Positions 55,751-63,716 of a DNA stretch of 63,716 nt are shown here, one piece after another. This DNA is from Arcticibacter svalbardensis MN12-7. GTDB taxonomy: Bacteria > Bacteroidota > Bacteroidia > Sphingobacteriales > Sphingobacteriaceae. Position numbers and translations under genes: made by a program. The DNA lies in NCBI RefSeq assembly GCF_000403135.1, contig NZ_AQPN01000105.1, positions 1-63,716 of the forward strand, given 5' to 3'. Positions within the stretch are counted from its first letter, which is position 1. Each line of letters starts with the position of its first letter. The notes below the pieces were generated by a model. That model ran no database searches, was not told the origin of the DNA, and saw only the letters and a list, made by a program, of their open reading frames with translations.

Positions 55751-56048
55751 AAGTCAGTTGTCGTTGAGGAATTAATATAAGGTTAATCAATCTGAAATAA
55801 TTTACATTCAATAGAAATATAAATTATTTTTAGAGAGAAAGACTTTTTTAATTATGTCTTCATCGTAAACTATTAAGCAAATTTTATTCCATAAGGGAAT
55901 ATTTCTTATAATCGCTTTGATTGGAGCACTCAGGCAGGCAGAATTTAATAAAGTTTAATTTATATGGGGATTTTTTACTATTTGTTTCCCCAATTGGGCA
56001 ATTCCTTCCCAATAAATAAAACTCTATTTTTGCACCGAATTTAAATCA

Positions 56049-56699
56049 ATGGGCAAAGATAAATTAAGACGATTCGCTGAGATAGAAACTTTCGCGAACG
56101 TAATGCAATTAGATGAAGGAAAACCGTTTAAGGGAAACTGGAGCAAAGATCATTTCAAAAATGATAAACCACTTATTTTAGAACTTGCATGTGGTAAAGG
56201 TGAATATACTGTGAGCCTTGCAAAGCTATTCCCCGACCATAACTTTATTGGGATAGACTACAAAGGCAATCGCATTTGGAGAGGCGCTAAAACCGCAATA
56301 GAAGAAAACATCAGCAACGTAGCTTTCCTGCGTATTCAGATAGAAAATATCCTGGATTATTTTGATGAAGGTGAAATATCTCAAATATGGATCACCTTTC
56401 CAGACCCACAACCACAGCTTAGCAGGGAGAAAAAAAGACTTACCTCCACTCGTTTTCTTAATAAATATAAAATCATTTTTAATCCTGAAGGGATTCTACA
56501 CTTGAAGACCGATAGCGATGCTTTCCATGAGTTTACACTCAAGATGATCGGGGAACACGACATGAATTTACTGAAGCGCACGGAAGATCTATATAACTCT
56601 GACCTGGTAACAGAAGTTCTCTCCATTAAGACCTATTATGAAAAAAAATATCTGGCTAATGATAAAAATATCAATTATTTAAGCTTTAGCTTTAAGTAA
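56049..56699 (+). CDS. trmB: tRNA (guanine-N7)-methyltransferase
   Basis: The 216-residue enzyme uses S-adenosylmethionine to make 7-methylguanosine at tRNA position 46. The SAM motif is LELACGKGEYTVSLA, and the family motif ITFPDPQP and the end region HLKTDSDAFHEFT are present. It is the first of four genes with short overlaps. Confidence 0.95.
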   Translation: MGKDKLRRFAEIETFANVMQLDEGKPFKGNWSKDHFKNDKPLILELACGKGEYTVSLAKLFPDHNFIGIDYKGNRIWRGAKTAIEENISNVAFLRIQIENILDYFDEGEISQIWITFPDPQPQLSREKKRLTSTRFLNKYKIIFNPEGILHLKTDSDAFHEFTLKMIGEHDMNLLKRTEDLYNSDLVTEVLSIKTYYEKKYLANDKNINYLSFSFK

Positions 56700-57025
56700 T
56701 GGACCAGATCAGCTTTTTCGACAAGGTATATGAAGTAGTCAGGCAAATTCCTTATGGAAGAGTATCCACTTATGGCGCAATAGCTGAAAGTCTTGGAACA
56801 AAAGGCTCCTCCCGTATGGTTGGCTACGCAATGAATGCCTCCGGAACAGCCAATCCTCCAGTACCTGCCCATCGTGTAGTAAACAGACAAGGACTTTTAA
56901 CAGGCAAGAAATCATTCGCTACCAATAGCCTTATGGAAGAAATGCTAAAAAGTGAAGGTGTCGAAGTGAAAGATGATCAGGTAGTTAACTTTAATGAATT
57001 ATTCTGGAACCCCCTAAATCAATAA
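56699..57025 (+). CDS. Alkyltransferase-like (ATL) DNA-lesion-binding protein
   Basis: The 108-residue protein is a MGMT/Ogt DNA-binding domain (VVRQIPYGRVSTYGAIAESL) in which the methyl-accepting cysteine of PCHR is replaced: the segment reads VPAHRVVNRQG. This is the ATL/Atl1 form, which binds O6-alkylguanine and recruits nucleotide excision repair instead of removing the alkyl group. Its ATG shares one base with the trmB stop. A tag gene lies in the same operon, so the context is alkylation damage. Confidence 0.9.
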   Translation: MDQISFFDKVYEVVRQIPYGRVSTYGAIAESLGTKGSSRMVGYAMNASGTANPPVPAHRVVNRQGLLTGKKSFATNSLMEEMLKSEGVEVKDDQVVNFNELFWNPLNQ

Positions 57026-57028
57026 AGA

Positions 57029-57370
57029 ATGGGAAAATTAGTAACCGAATTTAATGATTACCGCAGCCGGATGAATGACCGGGTAATGGAAACTGCAAAT
57101 ACAAATATTAAACGCTTTTTTGCTCTTGATACCACATCGTATGCAGAAGGTGCTTTAGATGTAAAAACGAAAGAGATGTTAGGCCTTGTGGCATCTATGG
57201 TTCTGCGCTGTGATGATTGTATCAAATACCATCTTGGCAAATGTTACGAAGCTGGCCTTAGTACGGCCGAATTGAATGAAGTTTTCATGATTGCAAATCT
57301 GGTTGGAGGTTCAATTGTAATACCACATTACCGCCGTGCAGTAGAATATTGGGATGAACTGAATGCATGA
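57029..57370 (+). CDS. Carboxymuconolactone decarboxylase/AhpD-like protein
   Basis: The 113-residue protein has the CxxC redox motif in RCDDCIKYHLGKCYEAG, the AhpD type with a nearby His. Family members act as alkylhydroperoxidases or thiol-disulfide partners. Its last four bases overlap the tag start (ATGA), so it is translated together with the repair enzyme. Confidence 0.88.
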   Translation: MGKLVTEFNDYRSRMNDRVMETANTNIKRFFALDTTSYAEGALDVKTKEMLGLVASMVLRCDDCIKYHLGKCYEAGLSTAELNEVFMIANLVGGSIVIPHYRRAVEYWDELNA

Positions 57371-57939
57371 TGGAAACACCTGAGGACCTAATTCGATGCA
57401 GCTGGTGTGGAAAAGACCCCTTATATATCGATTATCATGATAAAGAATGGGGGAAAGCGGTATCAGATGACCGTATACTTTTCGAATTCTTAATTCTTGA
57501 ATCTGCACAAGCAGGCTTAAGCTGGATCACTATTCTCAAACGCCGTGAAAATTACAGGAATGCGTTTGCACAGTTTGATGTGGAAAAGGTGGCCAACTTT
57601 GATTCTTCAGACATTGAAAAGCTGATGCACAATGAAGGCATTATCCGCAACCGGCTAAAAATCACCTCTTCCATAAGTAATGCAAAACTGTTTATGCAGA
57701 TTCAACAAGAATCAGGATCATTTTATGCGTACTTGTATTCCTTTATGCCCGCTAACCAAAGCATTCAAAATAAGTGGGAAACGCATTCCCAGGTACCCGC
57801 AAGTACAGAGTTATCTGATACTATTTCTAAGGATTTAAAGAAAAGAGGACTTAAATTCTTTGGAACAACTATTTGTTATGCTTTCATGCAGGCCACGGGC
57901 ATGGTAAATGACCATATAGAATCTTGCTCTTTCCGTTAA
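57367..57939 (+). CDS. tag: DNA-3-methyladenine glycosylase I
   Basis: The 190-residue enzyme removes 3-methyladenine from DNA. The Tag zinc site is formed by RCSWCG at the start, YHDKEWG near residue 18 and the C-terminal DHIESCSFR. The recognition segment LESAQAGLSWITILKRREN is intact. Last of the trmB-ATL-AhpD-tag operon. Confidence 0.95.
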   Translation: MMETPEDLIRCSWCGKDPLYIDYHDKEWGKAVSDDRILFEFLILESAQAGLSWITILKRRENYRNAFAQFDVEKVANFDSSDIEKLMHNEGIIRNRLKITSSISNAKLFMQIQQESGSFYAYLYSFMPANQSIQNKWETHSQVPASTELSDTISKDLKKRGLKFFGTTICYAFMQATGMVNDHIESCSFR

Positions 57940-58058
57940 ATTGTAACAACAATCTATTGCGTAGTTTTTACATTTGTAAAGGGTGCCGCTATTGGATCGC
58001 AAAATAAATATGTTTTGCTGATTAATAATTAAGGCAACTTAAAAAATAAAAGGTATAC

Positions 58059-60863
58059 ATGAAAAAATTATTTCTATTAGATGGTATGGCTCTTATCTAC
58101 AGAGCTCATTTTGCACTTAGCAAAAATCCCCGATTTACTTCCGATGGTGTAAACACTTCCGCTGTGATGGGATTTACCAATACATTACTGGAAATACTTA
58201 AAAAAGAAAGTCCTACACATATTGCAGTTGTATTTGACACCGAAGCGCCAACTGAAAGACATATTGAATTTACTGATTACAAAGCCCACAGACAGGCAAT
58301 GCCTGAAGACCTATCAAAAGCTATCCCCTATGTATTTCGGGTTATTGAAGGTTTTGGAATTCCGGTAATCACATCTGATGGATATGAAGCAGATGATATC
58401 ATTGGAACACTTGCTAAAAAAGCGGAGATAGCAGGTTATACGGTCTTTTGTATGACCCCTGATAAAGATTTTGCTCAGCTTGTATCTGAAAATATATTTG
58501 TCTATAAACCTTCCAGAATGGGCAACGATATGGAGATTATGGGTGTCCCTGAAGTATTGGCAAAATGGGAAATTGAGAATGTACTGCAGGTGATCGACAT
58601 CTTAGGGATGTGGGGCGATGCGGTAGATAATATACCAGGGATTCCAGGGATAGGAGAAAAAACTGCCAAATTGTTGATTAAACAGTTTGGCTCCGTTGAA
58701 GGTGTAATTGCCAACAGTCATCTGCTGAAAGGCAAAATGAAAGAGAACGTGGAGAAATTTGCCGAACAAGGGCTTGTATCAAAAAAGCTGGCTACCATTT
58801 TACTGAATGCCCCGGTAGAATTGGATGAAGATGCCCTGCTCCTTTCGTCTCCCAGTAGAGAATTGCTTGAACCTTTATTTGCTGAACTTGAATTCCGAAC
58901 AATAGGTCGCCGTGTTTTTACTGAACTGCTTCATGAAGAGATTCCACCAATCCTGGGTTATGGACAGCAGACCGATCTTTTTGGACAACCTGTAGCATTA
59001 CCGGAGCTTAAAACGCTTATCGAAGAGCCTGAGCAGGATCCCCTGGTCATGAAAAATATTGAGAACACTCCTCACACTTATCATCTGGCTGACAGTCCTG
59101 AAACAATAACAGAGTTAATAAATATATTATCCTCTTCTGAATCTTTCTGTTTCGATAGTGAAACTACTTGTCTGGATGCTAATAATTGCCAAATTGTAGG
59201 ACTCTCCTTCTCAATAAAAACTAATGAAGCATGGTACGTACCTGTTCCTGAAGATCAGGTATTGGCAGCGGCGTTGATCTCTCAGTTCAAACCTTTGTTT
59301 GAGAATGAAAATATAGAAAAGACCGGACAAAATTTAAAGTATGATATCCTGGTATTGAACTGGTATGACGTACATGTAAGGGGTAATTTATTTGACACGA
59401 TGCTTGCGCATTATCTGTTAGATCCCGACACAAGGCATAATATGGATATCCTGTCCGAAAACTATCTTGGTTATAAACCCGTAGAAATTACCTCACTGAT
59501 AGGGAGTAAAGGGAAAAATCAGGGAAACATGCGCGACGTAGAGATCGAGCTCATCAAGGAATATGCAGCAGAAGATGCCGATATTACTTTACAACTGAAA
59601 GGAGTATTTGAGCCAAAGCTTCACACGTCAAATGCCGATGCTTTATTCAGAAACGTAGAAACACCTTTAATTTATGTACTTGCCGACATGGAAAGAGAGG
59701 GTGTTAGGATTGATAAAGTTGCTCTTGCCGAATACTCTATTCAGCTTGAAACAGATATCCGCATTCTCGAAACGACTATTTATGAAAAGGCAGGCGTTCG
59801 GTTTAATATCGCATCGCCAAAACAGCTTGGTGAAGTGCTGTTTGACAAGTTACAGCTAGACCCTAAAGCAAAAAAGACAAAAACAGGGCAATATCAAACA
59901 GGAGAAGATGTGTTAAGCGCACTGTCTAATAAAAGTGATATCGCCAGGGATATCCTTGATATCAGACAATTGCAAAAACTTAAATCCACTTATGTGGACT
60001 CATTACCATTATTAATCAACCCCAAAACAGGACGCGTCCACACTTCCTATAACCAGGCAGTAGCCGCAACGGGACGATTAAGTTCAAATAATCCCAACTT
60101 GCAGAACATTCCCATCCGTACAGAACGCGGAAGAGAAGTACGTAAAGCATTTATCCCCAGGGATGAAAATCACATCCTGCTATCTGCAGATTATTCACAA
60201 ATTGAATTGCGCTTGATTGCAGAAATAAGCAGGGATGAAAATATGATGGATGCTTTTGCTCAGGGATTAGATATTCACACTGCTACTGCTGCAAAAGTAT
60301 ATGGTATTGCGCTGGAAGAGGTTGATTCAAACAAGCGCCGCAATGCAAAAGCAGTAAACTTTGGTATTATTTACGGACAGTCTGCTTTTGGACTCTCCCA
60401 AAGTCTCAACATTCCAAGAAAGGAAGCTGCTGCTATTATTGAAGAATATTTCAATCAATACTCAGGCATCAAACAGTATATGAACGATACTATGAACTTT
60501 GCACGTGAGAATGGTTATGTGCAAACTTTAATGGGAAGAAGAAGATATTTAAGGGATATTAATTCAGCAAACGCTACAGTACGTGGCTTTGCCGAGCGGA
60601 ATGCTATTAATGCACCCATTCAGGGTTCAGCTGCCGATCTTATTAAAGTCGCTATGATTCATATTCATCAGGATTTTCGCGATCAAAAACTAGAGTCAAA
60701 GATGACCATGCAGGTTCATGATGAGTTGGTTTTTGATGTTGTTATCCCTGAATTAGAACAAGTTAAAATGATCGTTGAAAACCGGATGAAGAATGCTATT
60801 AAAACCACTGTCCCTATTCTTGTAGAAATGGGATCGGGAACAAATTGGCTCAAAGCACATTAA
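58059..60863 (+). CDS. polA: DNA polymerase I
   Basis: The 934-residue protein has the 5'-nuclease domain (about 1-290: LLDGMALIYRAHFAL; GYEADDIIG; WGDAVDNIPGIPGIGEKTA), a 3'-5' exonuclease domain from about 340 with the acidic residues of FDSETTCLD and AEDADITLQL kept, and the family A polymerase domain (ADYSQIELRLIAEIS; RRNAKAVNFGIIYGQSAFGL; MQVHDELVFDV). It therefore has proofreading, unlike many Gram-positive versions. TACATTTG at 57969-57976 fits a -7 promoter element. Confidence 0.97.
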   Translation: MKKLFLLDGMALIYRAHFALSKNPRFTSDGVNTSAVMGFTNTLLEILKKESPTHIAVVFDTEAPTERHIEFTDYKAHRQAMPEDLSKAIPYVFRVIEGFGIPVITSDGYEADDIIGTLAKKAEIAGYTVFCMTPDKDFAQLVSENIFVYKPSRMGNDMEIMGVPEVLAKWEIENVLQVIDILGMWGDAVDNIPGIPGIGEKTAKLLIKQFGSVEGVIANSHLLKGKMKENVEKFAEQGLVSKKLATILLNAPVELDEDALLLSSPSRELLEPLFAELEFRTIGRRVFTELLHEEIPPILGYGQQTDLFGQPVALPELKTLIEEPEQDPLVMKNIENTPHTYHLADSPETITELINILSSSESFCFDSETTCLDANNCQIVGLSFSIKTNEAWYVPVPEDQVLAAALISQFKPLFENENIEKTGQNLKYDILVLNWYDVHVRGNLFDTMLAHYLLDPDTRHNMDILSENYLGYKPVEITSLIGSKGKNQGNMRDVEIELIKEYAAEDADITLQLKGVFEPKLHTSNADALFRNVETPLIYVLADMEREGVRIDKVALAEYSIQLETDIRILETTIYEKAGVRFNIASPKQLGEVLFDKLQLDPKAKKTKTGQYQTGEDVLSALSNKSDIARDILDIRQLQKLKSTYVDSLPLLINPKTGRVHTSYNQAVAATGRLSSNNPNLQNIPIRTERGREVRKAFIPRDENHILLSADYSQIELRLIAEISRDENMMDAFAQGLDIHTATAAKVYGIALEEVDSNKRRNAKAVNFGIIYGQSAFGLSQSLNIPRKEAAAIIEEYFNQYSGIKQYMNDTMNFARENGYVQTLMGRRRYLRDINSANATVRGFAERNAINAPIQGSAADLIKVAMIHIHQDFRDQKLESKMTMQVHDELVFDVVIPELEQVKMIVENRMKNAIKTTVPILVEMGSGTNWLKAH

Positions 60864-61026
60864 AATTTTAATTCATCAAAATGTTTTTGTACAAGTAAAA
60901 TAATCAATACATTTAACTCGTTAACCTTTCAATACGTAGGAATAAGCCATATTTATGTTGAATATGACCTTGTTTGTCAGGTTTACATTATCAAACTAAA
61001 TAGTATAATTAAATCCTTATTTTACA

Positions 61027-62442
61027 ATGGTTGTAATTCATTTGAGCGCAGAATGTTACCCCTTAGCTAAAGTGGGTGGATTGGGTGATGTAGTTGGTTC
61101 ATTACCGAAATACCAGCAAGAACTGGGTATTACAGCACTTGTAGTAACTCCTTATTATGACAGGAAATTTACCAGGGAGAACGACTTTGAAATAGTTTAT
61201 GAATCAGTAGTAAGAATGGGAGACAGGTATCTCCCTTTTCAGGTATTAAAAGAAACCACTAATAAGTTAGGCTTCTTCCTACATACGATTCGCATTCCAG
61301 GACTTCTTGACCGTTCTGAAATCTATTCATATCCAGATGAAACAGAACAATTTATTGCTTTCCAACTGGCCTTTCTGGAGTGGTTATTAACCTTTACCAC
61401 TAAACCGGATATTATACACTGCCACGACAACCATACAGGTCTTGTTCCTTACCTGTTATCTCATGCTTACCGTTACCGATTCCTTTCCACTATACCTTCT
61501 ATTCTGACCATACATAACGGACAGTATCAAGGCTGGTTTGGCTGGGATAAGTTTGATTACCTACCGGCAACAGACCCATGGACCAGAGGAATACTCGATT
61601 GGGGAGGTGCCATCAATCCATTGGCTGCAGCGGTTAAAGCATGCTGGAAATTTACTACGGTATCACCAAGCTATCTTGAAGAACTTAAAATCAATTCAAA
61701 AGGACTTGAGACTCTGTTTATTGCCGAACAAAGAAAAGGCACAGGAATTCTTAATGGAATAGATACTGAAGTATGGAACCCGGGCACTGACCCGTTGATA
61801 CCACAAAACTATAATCTGGATAATGTAAGTAAAGGAAAGCAGGAAAATAAAAGGGCGCTCTGTAAGGAATTCGGTTTTACTTTATCGAAACCAATAGTCG
61901 CTTTTATTGGAAGACTGGTAGATGAAAAAGGCGCCGATCTGCTCGCTGCAGCAATAGAACAAATTTTAGACACATCAAAAGGAAAAGTAAGTATTCTTAT
62001 TCTTGGATCAGGAGATCCGGTAATTGAAGAGCAATTAACGGTATTAAAAGAAAAATACAAAAAGGACTATGCTATTTTTATAGGATATGATGAAGCACTA
62101 TCGCATCGCATTTATGCAGGTGCAGATTTTCTGCTTATGCCTTCACGTGTTGAACCATGCGGGCTGAATCAGCTGTATGCATTGAAATATGGAACAATGC
62201 CAATCGTCAGAAGTACAGGTGGACTAAAAGATTCAGTAATTGACATTTCAGAGCCTGAAGGTTACGGCATTTGCTTTGAAGATCTGGACACTGATAACAT
62301 AACCGAATCAGTTAACCGTGCAATTGAATTATATTCAAACACAGGCGGCCTTCGCTTGTTACGTAAAAGAATGATGTTACTTGATTTTTCATGGAACCGT
62401 TCTGCAAGCCAATACATAGATCTTTATAACAGCCTTAAATAA
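61027..62442 (+). CDS. glgA: Glycogen synthase
   Basis: The 471-residue GT5 enzyme adds glucose from ADP-glucose to glycogen. KVGGLGDVVGSLP is the N-terminal ADP-glucose-binding motif, FIGRLVDEKGAD and VEPCGLNQLYALKYG are the C-terminal motifs. It is eight bases upstream of glgC, in one operon. Confidence 0.95.
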   Translation: MVVIHLSAECYPLAKVGGLGDVVGSLPKYQQELGITALVVTPYYDRKFTRENDFEIVYESVVRMGDRYLPFQVLKETTNKLGFFLHTIRIPGLLDRSEIYSYPDETEQFIAFQLAFLEWLLTFTTKPDIIHCHDNHTGLVPYLLSHAYRYRFLSTIPSILTIHNGQYQGWFGWDKFDYLPATDPWTRGILDWGGAINPLAAAVKACWKFTTVSPSYLEELKINSKGLETLFIAEQRKGTGILNGIDTEVWNPGTDPLIPQNYNLDNVSKGKQENKRALCKEFGFTLSKPIVAFIGRLVDEKGADLLAAAIEQILDTSKGKVSILILGSGDPVIEEQLTVLKEKYKKDYAIFIGYDEALSHRIYAGADFLLMPSRVEPCGLNQLYALKYGTMPIVRSTGGLKDSVIDISEPEGYGICFEDLDTDNITESVNRAIELYSNTGGLRLLRKRMMLLDFSWNRSASQYIDLYNSLK

Positions 62443-62449
62443 TACAGAT

Positions 62450-63712
62450 ATGTCTAAAGTTATTTCAGTAATCCTGGGAGGCGGACAAGGGTCCCGGCTT
62501 CATCCTCTTACTGCAACCCGTTCTAAACCAGCGGTTCCCATTGCAGGTAAATACCGCTTAGTTGATATTCCAATTTCCAACTGTTTTAACTCTGGAATCG
62601 ACCGGATATTTGTCCTCACGCAATTCAATTCGGCATCTCTAAACCAGCACATCAAAAACACGTATCACTTCAATATTTTCAGCAGTGGTTTTGTTGATAT
62701 ACTTGCAGCGGAGCAAACCCCGGGTAATAGTGGTTGGTATCAGGGAACAGCAGATGCTGTAAGGCAATGTCTGCATCATATCGCTCCTTTTGAGTTCGAA
62801 TATGTATTGATTCTCTCCGGAGATCAGTTATACCAGATGGATTTCAATGATATGCTTGAAAAACATACCGCCAATAAAGCAGATATCTCGGTAGCTACTA
62901 TTCCTGTTAATGCCAAAGACGCTTCTTCATTCGGCATCATGAAGATTGATGAAAATTCGAACATTACTTCTTTTATCGAAAAACCTAAAACAGGATTAGA
63001 AGACTGGGCATCAGAAGTTGGCGACGAAATGGAAGCACAGGGCCGTCTGTACCAAGCCTCTATGGGAATTTATATCTTTAATAAAGATGTAATTTTTGAT
63101 ATCCTAACCAATGATCCACATACTGATTTTGGAAAAGAAATTATTCCTGAAGCCATCAATAAGAAAAAAGTAGTGAGTTATCAATATGATGGATATTGGA
63201 CAGATATAGGTACAATTGCATCCTTCTTTGAAGCGAACATTGGCTTAACTGACGATATCCCTTCATTTAACCTATTCGATAAAAAAAGTATCTTTTCCAG
63301 AGCGCGTATGTTACCTCCATCCAAAATAATGGGTACCACAATGGAAAAAACTCTTGTTGCTGACGGTTGTATTATAGATGCCAGTCGCATTGAGCGGTCA
63401 GTTATCGGCATTAGAACGAGAATAGGAAGTGGAACGACCATAGAATCCACCTATGTGATGGGAAATGATTATTATCAAACACTGGATCAACTCGAAGAAG
63501 CCAAAGCTAGTTCTTCACCTATAATGGGAGTTGGGGAAAGATGTTGTATTAATAATGCCATCCTGGATAAAAATTGCCGCATTGGCAATGACGTCCGCAT
63601 TAACGGAGGCCCTCATCTGGAAGATGGTGATTATGAAACCCATACCGTAAGGGACGGAATAGTAGTCATTAAAAAAGCAGCTATATTACCTAATGGAACT
63701 ATAATAGCATAA
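62450..63712 (+). CDS. glgC: Glucose-1-phosphate adenylyltransferase
   Basis: The 420-residue enzyme makes ADP-glucose from glucose-1-phosphate and ATP. The nucleotide motif is GGGQGSRLHPLTATRSKPAV and the sugar-binding region FIEKPK. The C-terminal left-handed beta-helix begins near 300 (ADGCIIDASRIERSVIGIRT). It supplies the substrate of glgA, and the pair controls glycogen synthesis. The stop is four bases from the window end. Confidence 0.96.
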   Translation: MSKVISVILGGGQGSRLHPLTATRSKPAVPIAGKYRLVDIPISNCFNSGIDRIFVLTQFNSASLNQHIKNTYHFNIFSSGFVDILAAEQTPGNSGWYQGTADAVRQCLHHIAPFEFEYVLILSGDQLYQMDFNDMLEKHTANKADISVATIPVNAKDASSFGIMKIDENSNITSFIEKPKTGLEDWASEVGDEMEAQGRLYQASMGIYIFNKDVIFDILTNDPHTDFGKEIIPEAINKKKVVSYQYDGYWTDIGTIASFFEANIGLTDDIPSFNLFDKKSIFSRARMLPPSKIMGTTMEKTLVADGCIIDASRIERSVIGIRTRIGSGTTIESTYVMGNDYYQTLDQLEEAKASSSPIMGVGERCCINNAILDKNCRIGNDVRINGGPHLEDGDYETHTVRDGIVVIKKAAILPNGTIIA

Positions 63713-63716
63713 ACAT

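Overview
The window looks like a chromosome segment of a Bacteroidota bacterium, most likely a Sphingobacteriaceae (Pedobacter-like) member. The evidence is an AT-rich sequence, TTG-N19-TAnnTTTG promoters, PorP/SprF with a C-terminal type IX sorting domain, DUF5687 and a short-form alpha-glucan phosphorylase. Most genes are housekeeping. The accessory interest lies in the first 26.5 kb and in a few decayed spots.

Surface region (1-22077, all minus strand). Bases 1-15008 encode, in transcription order, a 2811-residue PKD/Ig adhesin with a type B type IX secretion C-terminus, a PorP/SprF protein, and a very long secreted protein built of phage-tail-fibre-like repeats that runs off the window. 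Bases 15534-22077 hold five genes in the order expected for a chaperone-usher pilus: two paralogous small pilin-like subunits, a PapD-like chaperone, a three-domain pilin-like (tip or adhesin) subunit, and a 946-residue outer-membrane barrel that could be the usher. Long perfect stem-loops follow each small pilin gene, and a shared sequence element lies upstream of both. I consider this operon the best candidate for an undescribed system.

Island (24153-26523). A 2.2-kb insert sits at the 3' end of tRNA-Asp. It is bounded by 75-bp direct repeats carrying 20 bp of the tRNA 3' end and the tRNA terminator, and it carries an AbiEi/AbiEii toxin-antitoxin pair but no integrase. The 6-bp terminator loop is inverted between the two repeats.

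Core region (26640-63716). This includes prfA, lpxH, a prolyl oligopeptidase plus histidine kinase pair, pdhA-pdhC, a U32 protein/ferredoxin/flavin-fold operon, a split ThrE exporter, a phosphorylase-like protein lacking the PLP lysine, a 5'-truncated tandem aldolase, DUF4174, a degenerate FAD protein, a pentapeptide protein, an OmpA lipoprotein, a CPBP-like protein with altered motifs and a GH3 fragment. It continues with glnS-rarA-DUF5687-ABC, two response regulators, a YtxH/holin-like envelope operon, a trmB-ATL-AhpD-tag operon, polA, and glgA-glgC. Two small membrane ORFs (57 and 58 residues) are added at 15090-15263 and 55574-55750.
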